The notes under the pieces were generated by a model. It was not told the DNA's origin. It saw nothing but the letters and a program-made list of their open reading frames with translations, and ran no database searches. DNA of 37,864 bases from a virus. The DNA lies in the IMG/VR virus record IMGVR_UViG_3300022752_005533, positions 1 to 37,864 of that record; one strand, given 5' to 3'. The number at the start of each line of letters is the position of its first letter. The first letter of the stretch is position 1. This document shows, in pieces, positions 1 to 5,101 of this stretch. The translations under genes and the position numbers were made by a program.

Positions 1-36
1 CATCAAGAAATGATCGATCAACAATACAGGAGATAA
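1..36 (+). CDS. C-terminal end of an upstream gene (partial)
   Basis: The frame starting at base 1 is open and ends with TAA at 34-36, two bases before the next ATG, the usual tight packing of phage genes. Only 11 residues are visible (ending QQYRR), so no function can be given. Its last codons contain the AGGAG ribosome-binding site of the next gene. Confidence 0.5.
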   Translation, partial: HQEMIDQQYRR

Positions 37-37
37 C

Positions 38-139
38 ATGGAAAACTACAATTATTTGCCATTGTTTCACGTTATATTATTCGTAATTGGTTTAATGATT
101 CTGGCAGCTTTACCGGTAAAAAAGAAGAATAGGGGTTAA
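38..139 (+). CDS. 33-residue single-pass membrane peptide
   Basis: ATG at 38 follows an AGGAG at 28-32 with good spacing, and the stop at 137-139 is one base before the next ATG. The product has a short polar start (MENYNYLP), one hydrophobic segment of about 17 residues (roughly 10-27) and a basic tail (KKKNRG), so it should span the inner membrane once with the tail in the cytoplasm. It opens a run of five membrane or envelope genes. I do not recognise the family; small holin-like or accessory lysis peptides look like this, but that is only a guess from context. Confidence 0.6.
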   Translation: MENYNYLPLFHVILFVIGLMILAALPVKKKNRG

Positions 140-140
140 A

Positions 141-827
141 ATGACCGAAGAAATCAAAGACGTCAACAAAAAAATTGACGATGCCGAAGCAGCAGTTAAA
201 AAGTATGCTAGCAAAGATACAGTTATTAGTATAGGCGGTTACGAATTTACGCCAGCTAAACTCATGGTAGCCTTTACTTTAGTTTCATCTATTTTAGGTG
301 GTCTGTATGGTACCTTTGAGATATACAAAGACTACATGAGCATGAAAAAGAAAATTGCCGAGTATGTTAGCCCAGATTTCTCAGAGTTTGATAAGCGACT
401 GGCTGTCATAGAAGAAAACTCTGCCAAGACAGCCAAGGCAGTTCAGGAAGGAAGCGATAAGACTGCAGAATATACCCGTGACATTAAGAATGATCTGAAG
501 AATGATATTCGTCGCCTCGAGAAAACAGTTGAAGATGTAGAGCGTGGTAACAAAACTCAACAAAGAGAAATTGATAAGACTGTAGCTGAAGTAAAAACTG
601 ATGTAAGAAACATTCAAAAACAAGCCGATGCATCAATTAATGCTGCTACTAAAGAAATGAATCGCATGGCAGCTGAAAATACCAAGGTCGTATCTTCAAT
701 GGCAGCTGAAAATACCAAGGCCATAAATGCCAACAACAAAGATATAGATGCCAAAATGAAGAAACTTGAGAGAGACATAGATGATAAGCTCAAGAAAGCA
801 CTGGATAATCCTTTAGCAAATAAATAA
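141..827 (+). CDS. Membrane-anchored coiled-coil protein, 228 aa
   Basis: The protein has a charged N-terminus, one hydrophobic segment at about residues 38-60, then about 150 residues of strongly helical, Lys/Glu/Asp-rich sequence with almost no proline, i.e. a long coiled coil. An 11-residue unit containing MAAENTK occurs twice in tandem near residues 176-193. No enzymatic motif is visible. A membrane anchor followed by a long coiled coil is the architecture of inner-membrane spanin subunits and of some tail or baseplate accessory proteins. A lipoprotein gene lies two genes downstream, which would suit a spanin pair, but I do not recognise the family. Function is unassigned. Confidence 0.75.
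   Translation: MTEEIKDVNKKIDDAEAAVKKYASKDTVISIGGYEFTPAKLMVAFTLVSSILGGLYGTFEIYKDYMSMKKKIAEYVSPDFSEFDKRLAVIEENSAKTAKAVQEGSDKTAEYTRDIKNDLKNDIRRLEKTVEDVERGNKTQQREIDKTVAEVKTDVRNIQKQADASINAATKEMNRMAAENTKVVSSMAAENTKAINANNKDIDAKMKKLERDIDDKLKKALDNPLANK
666..720 (+). repeat. Tandem 22-bp exact repeat, 33-bp period
   Basis: Positions 666-687 and 699-720 are identical over 22 bases (starting ATGGCAGCTG). The 33-base period equals 11 residues, so the duplication adds one hendecad turn to the coiled coil of the 141-827 gene in frame. Confidence 0.9.
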
Positions 828-830
828 TAT

Positions 831-1178
831 ATGATTAATTTTCAAATAACTATGTCTTTCGTATTAGCGATAGTAGTATTATTTTTATTACTAGTTTTAT
901 TAATTTGGCATAGACATAGTGATAACAAAATAGATATAAAAGATTTAATTTGTATTGATGGAAGATTGGATGAAAAGAAATTTGTTAGATTTGGAGCTTG
1001 GATAGTTAGTACGTGGGGATTCGTTTATTTAATAGTAGAAGAACGATTTAGTGAATGGTATTTTATGGGATATATGACAGCATGGGTAGGAAATGCCATT
1101 TTAGATAAGTATATAAATAGACAGAAGGAAAATTTTAATGCTAAACCAAAAATTAATCCCATTAATATTTCTAAATAA
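831..1178 (+). CDS. Small polytopic membrane protein, holin-like
   Basis: 115 residues with a strongly hydrophobic first segment (about 8-27), a polar stretch, and two further weaker hydrophobic segments (about 52-68 and 73-92), then a polar basic tail. The size and the three predicted spans fit a class I holin. The pattern DGRLDEKK followed by a Trp-rich pair of helices resembles small membrane proteins I associate with marine phage lysis regions, but I cannot name a family. It starts 3 bases after the preceding stop and is followed by a lipoprotein gene. The holin call is inference from topology and neighbours. Confidence 0.65.
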   Translation: MINFQITMSFVLAIVVLFLLLVLLIWHRHSDNKIDIKDLICIDGRLDEKKFVRFGAWIVSTWGFVYLIVEERFSEWYFMGYMTAWVGNAILDKYINRQKENFNAKPKINPINISK

Positions 1179-1184
1179 AATACA

Positions 1185-1412
1185 ATGTTTAAATATTTAA
1201 TAACTATTTTTTTTACTTTAATATTATTTGGTTGTGATTCAAGATACAGATATCCGTGTCAAAATCCGGATAATTGGGAAAAAGATTTTTGTAAAAAACC
1301 ATACTGTGAAGTATCCAGAGATTGCCCTGAGCATATTTTTAAAGGTCAAGAAGGTGTGGCATCTTATAATAATCCAAGTAGAAACAGTTGTTCTGATTGT
1401 AGAGGAAAATAA
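1185..1412 (+). CDS. Small cysteine-rich lipoprotein, possible outer-membrane spanin
   Basis: 75 residues. The N-terminus is a classic lipoprotein signal: MFK, a hydrophobic stretch, then the lipobox LFGC, with Cys17 as the expected lipidated residue. The mature part (about 58 residues) has seven more cysteines, so disulfides in the periplasm are likely. Phage-encoded small lipoproteins next to a membrane coiled-coil protein are often Rz1-type spanins, but this one is not proline-rich as Rz1 usually is, so the role is uncertain. The stop codon overlaps the ATG of the next gene at 1412. Confidence 0.7.
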   Translation: MFKYLITIFFTLILFGCDSRYRYPCQNPDNWEKDFCKKPYCEVSRDCPEHIFKGQEGVASYNNPSRNSCSDCRGK

Positions 1413-2035
1413 TGAGTATAAAAAATATTTTTAAAGATCCCGGAACAAATGATGGTGCACAAAAGCAAACTGGTATACCTGCTAAAATTGATATCTCTGA
1501 AAAAAAAATCTCTTCTAAAAAGGAAGAAAAACATGAGCACAAAACAGAACCAAGATCAAAACCTGGCGAAAGATATACTGAAAATGAACTTATGGTTCGT
1601 CTTAAGTTCGTTATCGGAGTCTGTCTGGCGCTCACTCTTATTGGGATTGTTTTTACTGTTCTTTATAGTATCATGTTTGTCACGCAACCTCTAAATGCTA
1701 TTAGTCCTATAGATCAAAAATTCTTTGAATTAATAATACCTGTAGCTACATTTTTATGTGGTACTCTTTCTGGTATTATGCTAGCAGGTTCGGGCAAAGA
1801 AGCAGCAATGGCAGGTGCTGCAGCTCAGGCAAATGCAATGAATGGCGCCAATGGGGGAATGAAAACTTTAGGTCCAAGGCCCCTGGGTCCCGCATCATTT
1901 CAAATGAATGATTTACCAATGCGAGGTGATATGGGAACGGATCCCGACCCTATGCCAAGCCCCATGTCTAGCGGTCCATCACCAGGAGTAAGACCAATTG
2001 GTAAACCAGCAATCAAACCAATTAGTATGGATTGA
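1412..2035 (+). CDS. Two-span membrane protein with Pro/Gly/Met-rich tail
   Basis: 207 residues. A charged, Lys-rich N-terminal region (1-60) is followed by two hydrophobic segments, about 66-92 and 105-127, separated by a short loop (VTQPLNAISP). A low-complexity tail rich in Ala, Gly, Met, Pro follows (from about 133). The ATG overlaps the stop of the lipoprotein gene (ATGA-type junction), so the two are probably translationally coupled. It is the last gene of the plus-strand run, directly before a terminator. I do not recognise the family; a holin or envelope role is possible from topology and location only. Confidence 0.7.
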   Translation: MSIKNIFKDPGTNDGAQKQTGIPAKIDISEKKISSKKEEKHEHKTEPRSKPGERYTENELMVRLKFVIGVCLALTLIGIVFTVLYSIMFVTQPLNAISPIDQKFFELIIPVATFLCGTLSGIMLAGSGKEAAMAGAAAQANAMNGANGGMKTLGPRPLGPASFQMNDLPMRGDMGTDPDPMPSPMSSGPSPGVRPIGKPAIKPISMD

Positions 2036-2039
2036 TATT

Positions 2040-2083
2040 ATGGTAGCGTACTCGCTGTTAGGCTGGTACGCTCCATATTTTTT
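2040..2083 (+). terminator. Rho-independent terminator of the plus-strand run
   Basis: Stem 2040-2051 (ATGG, bulged T, AGCGTAC) pairs with 2066-2076 (GTACGCTCCAT) across a 14-base loop, and six T follow at 2078-2083. It starts 5 bases after the stop of the last plus-strand gene. Confidence 0.85.
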
Positions 2084-2132
2084 GATGGGTAATAAGGATA
2101 TTGCAGAATTTATCTGCAAGAAGTGATAGAAT

Positions 2133-2206
2133 TGGTTGCGGGTTCTAGATTCGAACTAGAGACTGAGGATTATGAGTCCTCTGTGATACCTTTTCACCAA
2201 CCCGCG
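2133..2206 (-). tRNA. tRNA-Met(CAU) with an initiator-like C1 x A72 mismatch
   Basis: A full cloverleaf can be folded on the minus strand: acceptor CGCGGGT with ACCCGCA, D-stem GTGA/TCAC, anticodon stem GAGGA/TCCTC with loop CTCATAA (anticodon CAU), T-stem TCTAG/CTAGA with loop TTCGAAT, discriminator A and an encoded CCA at 2133-2135. The unpaired C1-A72 and the acceptor sequence recall bacterial initiator tRNA. However, the D-stem has T11-A24 rather than the initiator A11-U24, and only two of the three initiator G-C pairs of the anticodon stem are present. Elongator Met is therefore still possible. Confidence 0.9.
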
Positions 2207-2215
2207 TTAGTCATG

Positions 2216-2223
2216 TATTTATA
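2216..2223 (-). promoter_or_regulatory. TATAAATA, possible late promoter between tRNA genes
   Basis: An exact T4 late-promoter element (TATAAATA) on the minus strand lies 10 bases before the 5' end of the tRNA at 2133-2206. It could give late transcription of that tRNA, but an 8-mer in AT-rich spacer may be chance. Confidence 0.3.
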
Positions 2224-2224
2224 A

Positions 2225-2317
2225 GATGTTTTGTGCGGCCACCTGGATTCGAACCAGGGACCCACCGGTTATGAGCCGGGCGCTGCTGACCACTGAGCTA
2301 TGGCCGCACAAAACATC
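2225..2317 (-). repeat. 17-bp perfect inverted repeat extending a tRNA acceptor stem
   Basis: Positions 2225-2241 and 2301-2317 are perfect reverse complements. The inner 7 bp are the acceptor stem of the tRNA at 2234-2307; the outer 10 bp pair the 5' leader with the 3' trailer of the precursor. Confidence 0.9.
2234..2307 (-). tRNA. tRNA with CAU anticodon (elongator Met or Ile2)
   Basis: Minus-strand cloverleaf: acceptor GCGGCCA/TGGCCGC, D-arm GCTC...CAGC, anticodon stem with loop CTCATAA (CAU), T-stem CCTGG/CCAGG with loop TTCGAAT, discriminator A. CCA is not encoded (CAA follows), unlike its three neighbours. A CAU tRNA can be elongator Met or, if C34 becomes lysidine, an AUA-reading Ile tRNA, which would be useful in an AT-rich genome. 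The sequence alone does not decide. Leader and trailer form an extra 10-bp stem. Confidence 0.88.
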
Positions 2318-2381
2318 CTTTAAATATTTTCGTATGTTTTTATACTTTTGGGGATCATTTTGTTGTCTGCTAAGGCATAAA

Positions 2382-2469
2382 TGGTACCCAGGGCCGGATT
2401 CGAACCGGCAGTGTTTCTAATGTGACAGATTTTAAGTCTGTTGCGTTTCACCTATTTCGCCACCTGGGC
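2382..2469 (-). tRNA. tRNA-Leu(UAA)
   Basis: Minus-strand class II tRNA of 88 bases: acceptor GCCCAGG/CCTGGGT (G1-U72 wobble), anticodon stem ACAGA/TCTGT with loop CTTAAAA (anticodon UAA), a long variable arm, T-stem GCCGG/CCGGC with loop TTCGAAT, discriminator A and encoded CCA at 2382-2384. The long variable arm is expected for Leu. It reads UUA/UUG, abundant in this AT-rich coding sequence. Confidence 0.93.
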
Positions 2470-2477
2470 ATTAGTCT

Positions 2478-2572
2478 TGGTAGTAGGTAAAGGATTTGAA
2501 CCTTTCCGTCCCAGCCCATCTGACCAGTCTCCAGAGTTTATAAGTCTCCGCCGCACACCAGTGCTACCTACC
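2478..2572 (-). tRNA. Atypical class II tRNA-like gene, identity unclear
   Basis: Acceptor GGTAGGT/ACCTACT, T-stem AAAGG/CCTTT with loop TTCAAAT, discriminator A and encoded CCA (2478-2480) are all clear, and the gene is the promoter-proximal member of the cluster. The middle is odd. The best anticodon stem gives loop CTTATAA (anticodon UAU) but has an A31-A39 mismatch and a G-U pair; a shifted fold would give AUA. The variable region is very long for a 95-base tRNA and the D-arm folds only as GCAC-TGGT-GTGC. A long variable arm belongs to Leu, Ser or Tyr, not Ile, so anticodon and body disagree. Confidence 0.65.
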
Positions 2573-2580
2573 ATAAAATA

Positions 2581-2609
2581 ATTATATAGAAAAAAGTAAT
2601 AGCTGTCAA
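2581..2609 (-). promoter_or_regulatory. Consensus sigma70-type promoter for the tRNA cluster
   Basis: Minus strand: TTGACA (2604-2609), exactly 17 bases, TATAAT (2581-2586). The tRNA at 2572 begins 9 bases after the -10 box, so transcription starts almost at the tRNA cluster. The -35 lies inside TTGCTTGACA, a 10-mer repeated at two other promoters (20857 and 23079). Confidence 0.9.
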
Positions 2610-2620
2610 GCAAAAATGAA

Positions 2621-2740
2621 TTATTTTCCCTGACCTCTATATTTTTTGTATGATTTTTTTGTTTGTTTATTCATGGTAGCAGTCTTGGACCCATTTTGTC
2701 TTGTACCTTTTTCCACTCTTTTATGTTTTTTATCTGACAT
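2621..2740 (-). CDS. 39-residue strongly basic protein
   Basis: ATG at 2740 is preceded by AAGGAG and overlaps the 3' end of the upstream gene by 11 bases; stop TAA at 2621-2623. The product (begins MSDKKHKR, ends YRGQGK) has about 15 Lys/Arg, no hydrophobic core and no cysteine, so it is probably unstructured alone and may bind nucleic acid. It ends just before the tRNA promoter. I do not recognise the family; the start, RBS and overlap make it likely to be real. Confidence 0.65.
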   Translation of the reverse strand: MSDKKHKRVEKGTRQNGSKTATMNKQTKKSYKKYRGQGK

Positions 2741-3023
2741 TCACCAGCTCCTTGACTTGTGGATCTATTCCTTGATTATCTAACGCGATTTTATACGATT
2801 GATCAGTTTTCTTTTTGTTGGATGCAGTTATTGTTCTTGTACCACATTCTTTACAAATAGAAAAATAATAAAGATGATATACTGGTCCACCTACCCACTT
2901 ATAATTTGTTTCCTTAAATTCAGAATACTCTGTTAATTTATCTGCACATTTATCTGGTGAGCATTTAGGTAAACCTGTACTTGGATCAATGTAAACTACT
3001 GGTCCATTCTTCTTATGTTTCAT
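2730..3023 (-). CDS. Small protein with a possible zinc ribbon, 97 aa
   Basis: Two Cys pairs are visible: CSPDKC near residues 21-26 and CKEC near 57-60, the latter followed by GTRT as in zinc-ribbon knuckles. The middle is rich in Tyr and Trp (HLYYF). Its ATG overlaps the stop of the preceding gene (ATGA), so it is coupled to the LSm-like gene. A structural zinc-binding role is inferred from the cysteine spacing. No enzymatic motif is seen and the function is unknown. Confidence 0.65.
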   Translation of the reverse strand: MKHKKNGPVVYIDPSTGLPKCSPDKCADKLTEYSEFKETNYKWVGGPVYHLYYFSICKECGTRTITASNKKKTDQSYKIALDNQGIDPQVKELVNVR

Positions 3024-3325
3024 CTATTAGGTTGTAAATCGTTAGCAAAATACATTGGCACTTCCATTGCCTTATTGTATTCAATTTCCAATTCCGGAGC
3101 AGGATCCGCCATCCACACTATCATATTATCTCTAATAGAAACAGTATGGCCCTTAGTATAACCAGCATATGGCACCAATCCCATAGCATGACGATCCATT
3201 GTAGAATGTGTTGGCAATAAAGTAATAGCACACGGCTGAATCACAAACCAAGAATTATTTTCGGGATCACGAACAACTTTACCCACTATTTCTTCTGTTG
3301 TTGATAACTTAATGATTTTTATCAT
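3020..3325 (-). CDS. LSm/Sm-like small beta-barrel phage protein
   Basis: 101 residues beginning MIKIIKLSTTEEIVGKV, then a beta-rich core with PCAITLLPTH and GLVPYAGY, and a C-terminal part with IRDNMIVWM and PAPELEIEY. This layout (a KLSTxEEIxGKV opening strand, a PCAI strand, a GLVPY loop and a late VWM strand) is that of small Sm-fold proteins common in T4-like aquatic phages; I recognise it by pattern. The Sm fold binds RNA in other systems, but no role is established here. The start follows GAGGAAATT and a stable hairpin at 3338-3359. Confidence 0.65.
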   Translation of the reverse strand: MIKIIKLSTTEEIVGKVVRDPENNSWFVIQPCAITLLPTHSTMDRHAMGLVPYAGYTKGHTVSIRDNMIVWMADPAPELEIEYNKAMEVPMYFANDLQPNR

Positions 3326-3337
3326 AATTTCCTCGGA

Positions 3338-3359
3338 TGAGGGGGATTTCTCCCCCTCA
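3338..3359 (-). other. Stable 9-bp hairpin with GAAA tetraloop before the LSm-like gene
   Basis: On the minus strand the transcript forms GAGGGGGA-GAAA-TCCCCCTC plus one outer A-U pair, a nearly all-G:C stem closed by a GNRA tetraloop. It ends 12 bases before the start codon at 3325. No U-run follows, so it is not a normal terminator. An RNA-processing, stability or translation-control element is more likely. Confidence 0.75.
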
Positions 3360-3361
3360 AT

Positions 3362-3469
3362 TTAAATAATATCTCTGTAACGATTACTAATAATATTTTG
3401 CACTTGCTTATCAATTCGCATTTGTCTGCCCTTGATAATGGCACATAATATATTTCTTAAAAACTTCAT
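3362..3469 (-). CDS. 35-residue basic peptide
   Basis: ATG at 3469 follows AAAGG with suitable spacing and overlaps the upstream stop as ATGA; stop TAA at 3362-3364. The product begins MKFLRNILCAIIKGR and has a short amphipathic N-terminus and a basic second half. It sits between the DUF3563-like gene and the LSm-like gene. Family not recognised; supported by the coupled start only. Confidence 0.5.
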   Translation of the reverse strand: MKFLRNILCAIIKGRQMRIDKQVQNIISNRYRDII

Positions 3470-3600
3470 AGTAAACCTTTTTCCCTGAGATATTTTTCTC
3501 GACAAATAAAATCGACATTATCTATACTTTTGGATAAATAATCCTCAGCATAGCTTGATGTTCTAAAAAATTTAGACACCCATTTAAATATTTGGTTCAT
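3466..3600 (-). CDS. 44-residue DUF3563-like protein
   Basis: ATG at 3600 lies inside the end of the hsp20 gene (17-base overlap) and the stop TGA overlaps the next ATG. The C-terminal half, DYLSKSIDNVDFICREKYL, follows the pattern YLSxSxDxxDxExRxxxL typical of the small DUF3563 family (about 40-60 residues, function unknown). The N-terminal half is basic and aromatic (FKWVSKFFR). The family call comes from pattern memory. Confidence 0.55.
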   Translation of the reverse strand: MNQIFKWVSKFFRTSSYAEDYLSKSIDNVDFICREKYLREKGLL

Positions 3601-4075
3601 CGATTTCTTTCTCGGTTAAAAATTTAGTTTTGGACGTTTTTGTTTCTCCATCCTTAACTTCAATTTTTTTAGGCTTTTTATGCTCGGGGATAATTTTTTC
3701 TAAGGCAATTTTAAGCATACCATTCATCATCGCTGCATCATTAATTTCTATATGATCATTGAGTAAAAAGGTACGGGTAAAAGCCCTATTAGCAATGCCT
3801 TTGTAAAGAAAATTTTCACTATCTTCCTTAGCATTTCCAGTCACAATTAATTTATTATCCTCAATACAAATTTCAATATCAGATTTACCAAAACCGGCAA
3901 CTGCCAATTCAATTACGTATTTGTTTTCTTCAACTTTACGAATGTTGTACGGAGGATAGTTAGGTATATTCTTAGTGAAATCATCATGAAATTTAGACAT
4001 ACGATTATAAGTTTCATCAAAACCAACTAGAAACTTATCCATATCTTTAAAAACTGAAGGTAACATTAGTGTCAT
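3584..4075 (-). CDS. hsp20: Small heat-shock protein, Hsp20/IbpA type
   Basis: 163 residues with an alpha-crystallin domain at about 40-140: NYPPYNIRKVEENKYVIE opens it as in IbpA, followed by VAGFGKSDIEI, LIVTGNAK, FTRTFLLNDHIEI, and the closing NGMLKIALEK. ATP-independent holdase chaperones of this type are common in T4-like cyanophages and marine myoviruses and are thought to protect proteins during assembly or stress. The gene is monocistronic at its 5' end: a T4-type late promoter at 4186-4193 and a structured leader of about 100 bases precede it, and GGAG lies just before the ATG. Late expression is inferred from the promoter. Confidence 0.9.
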   Translation of the reverse strand: MTLMLPSVFKDMDKFLVGFDETYNRMSKFHDDFTKNIPNYPPYNIRKVEENKYVIELAVAGFGKSDIEICIEDNKLIVTGNAKEDSENFLYKGIANRAFTRTFLLNDHIEINDAAMMNGMLKIALEKIIPEHKKPKKIEVKDGETKTSKTKFLTEKEIDEPNI

Positions 4076-4127
4076 TTACATCTCCTTATTAAGCGAGTTA
4101 AAAAATACCAACCCAAATGGCATTGGT

Positions 4128-4165
4128 CCGAGAAATTATTACTAGCCTTATCTCGGAATGCTAGT
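4128..4165 (-). promoter_or_regulatory. Predicted H-type pseudoknot in the hsp20 leader
   Basis: In the minus-strand RNA, ACTAGC (4165-4160) pairs with GCTAGT (4146-4141) and CCGAGA (4156-4151) pairs with TCTCGG (4133-4128). The two perfect 6-bp stems interleave, giving an H-type pseudoknot with 3-, 4- and 7-base connectors, or two mutually exclusive hairpins. A small CCC/GGG hairpin precedes it near the predicted transcript start and an ACCAA/TTGGT stem follows. It lies between the late promoter and the hsp20 start, so a cis-regulatory or protective RNA role is plausible. Confidence 0.55.
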
Positions 4166-4185
4166 CCCCAATCAGGGAATAAAAT

Positions 4186-4193
4186 TATTTATA
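4186..4193 (-). promoter_or_regulatory. T4-type late promoter for hsp20
   Basis: Exact TATAAATA on the minus strand, in the only real gap (4076-4200) between regA and hsp20. T4-type late promoters consist of this -10 element alone and are read by gp55, which this window also encodes (37153-37761). Confidence 0.7.
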
Positions 4194-4200
4194 TAGTTTA

Positions 4201-4614
4201 TTACTTTTTCTTACCAATATTATACTTAGTTTGTAATTCCCAGTTATTCTTTTCTTTAAAAGAAATTACTTTTATTTGAGAAAGTGGTGCTGTGTCTGTA
4301 AAATTTTTAGCTTCATTTATAGTAACCAGTCCCCAATCAACTAGTAAATTGGCAATAGTATTCCTTCTTTGTAAATCATTATCTGTAAGATCTGCATGTT
4401 TACCATCTAAGGCAAACAGTTCCTTAAAATGTACTATATAGTATCTACCTTGCTTATGTAAAATATGGCATGATTGATAAAGAATTTTATCGCTTCTTGA
4501 AGCCACCCCAATACGTGTAAGTGTTTCTCTAACCTTTAAGAAATCGTCAGGGTGCACAAGGGTTACTTCAAGTGGAGTATAACCAGGAAAATCTATTTTG
4601 AAAACATCATCCAT
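4201..4614 (-). CDS. regA: RegA translational repressor
   Basis: 137 residues. The stretch DDFLKVRETLTRIGVAS, then LYQSCHILHKQGRYYIVHFKE, then RRNTIANLLVDWGLV and the closing KVISFKEKNNWELQ...YNIG match T4 RegA closely in order and spacing. RegA binds the start-codon regions of early phage mRNAs, including those for gp44 and gp45, and blocks ribosome loading. It is slightly longer than T4 RegA (122 aa), mostly from a short N-terminal extension. The start overlaps the end of gene 62, as in the T4 order 45-44-62-regA. Confidence 0.95.
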   Translation of the reverse strand: MDDVFKIDFPGYTPLEVTLVHPDDFLKVRETLTRIGVASRSDKILYQSCHILHKQGRYYIVHFKELFALDGKHADLTDNDLQRRNTIANLLVDWGLVTINEAKNFTDTAPLSQIKVISFKEKNNWELQTKYNIGKKK

Positions 4615-5101
4615 TTCTACCGCCTTTTGATAATCTTGTTTTTATTATTTCAATTTGAAAGTCATCGAGAAGTGATAGAACTTGGCGAGCCTTTTCTGTG
4701 CTATAACCATAGTATTCTTTTATTATCTCGATCTTATCAATTTTTTCAGACTTAATCCATTTATTAAATCTTTTCTTGGCTCTCACTGTATTTATTAAAA
4801 AAGAAAATTGTAGTTTCTTTTCCAAATGAGGTCTAGAATTCATCTCATTAGCAGGTATAACTGTATCAGGTCCAAAAGATAATCCTTTATTTACAATGTA
4901 AGGGTTATATTGTTTTTCTGTCCAATCATCAACTATAAGATTTTCTTTAGAAAAATGAATTGCATTTATAAAATCAAAAGGCGTAAAATGTATTTCTGTT
5001 ATTTCTGAGTCTGTTTGTATTCTAGTTAGAGTATCTCCGAAAATATCTTTAGGGTTAGTTTTTTTATCTTCTATAGAATTATTCTTCTTTTTGCTTGTCA
5101 T
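4607..5101 (-). CDS. 62: Clamp loader small subunit gp62
   Basis: 164 residues. The core YNPYIVNKGLSFGPDTVI, then ANEMNSRPHLEKKLQF and FLINTVRAKKRFNKWIK are characteristic of T4-type gp62. One gp62 joins four gp44 subunits to form the ATP-driven loader of the gp45 clamp onto primer-template junctions. The gene overlaps gp44 by an ATGA junction and regA by 8 bases, so 44-62-regA are probably co-translated. It is a little shorter than T4 gp62 (187 aa). No nucleotide-binding motif is expected or seen. Confidence 0.92.
   Translation of the reverse strand: MTSKKKNNSIEDKKTNPKDIFGDTLTRIQTDSEITEIHFTPFDFINAIHFSKENLIVDDWTEKQYNPYIVNKGLSFGPDTVIPANEMNSRPHLEKKLQFSFLINTVRAKKRFNKWIKSEKIDKIEIIKEYYGYSTEKARQVLSLLDDFQIEIIKTRLSKGGRNG

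Noticed and set aside
2101-2119. Small inverted repeat TTGCAGA/TCTGCAA downstream of the tRNA cluster as a terminator
   Set aside because: Only 7 bp, A/T-rich loop, and no U-run follows on the minus strand.
2226-2420. Open reading frame across the tRNA region
   Set aside because: It runs antisense through two tRNA genes and has no RBS or protein-like composition.
4128-4165. preQ1 riboswitch, because it is an H-type pseudoknot in a genome with deazaguanine genes
   Set aside because: The loop sequences do not resemble the preQ1-I consensus and the downstream gene is hsp20, not a queuosine gene.
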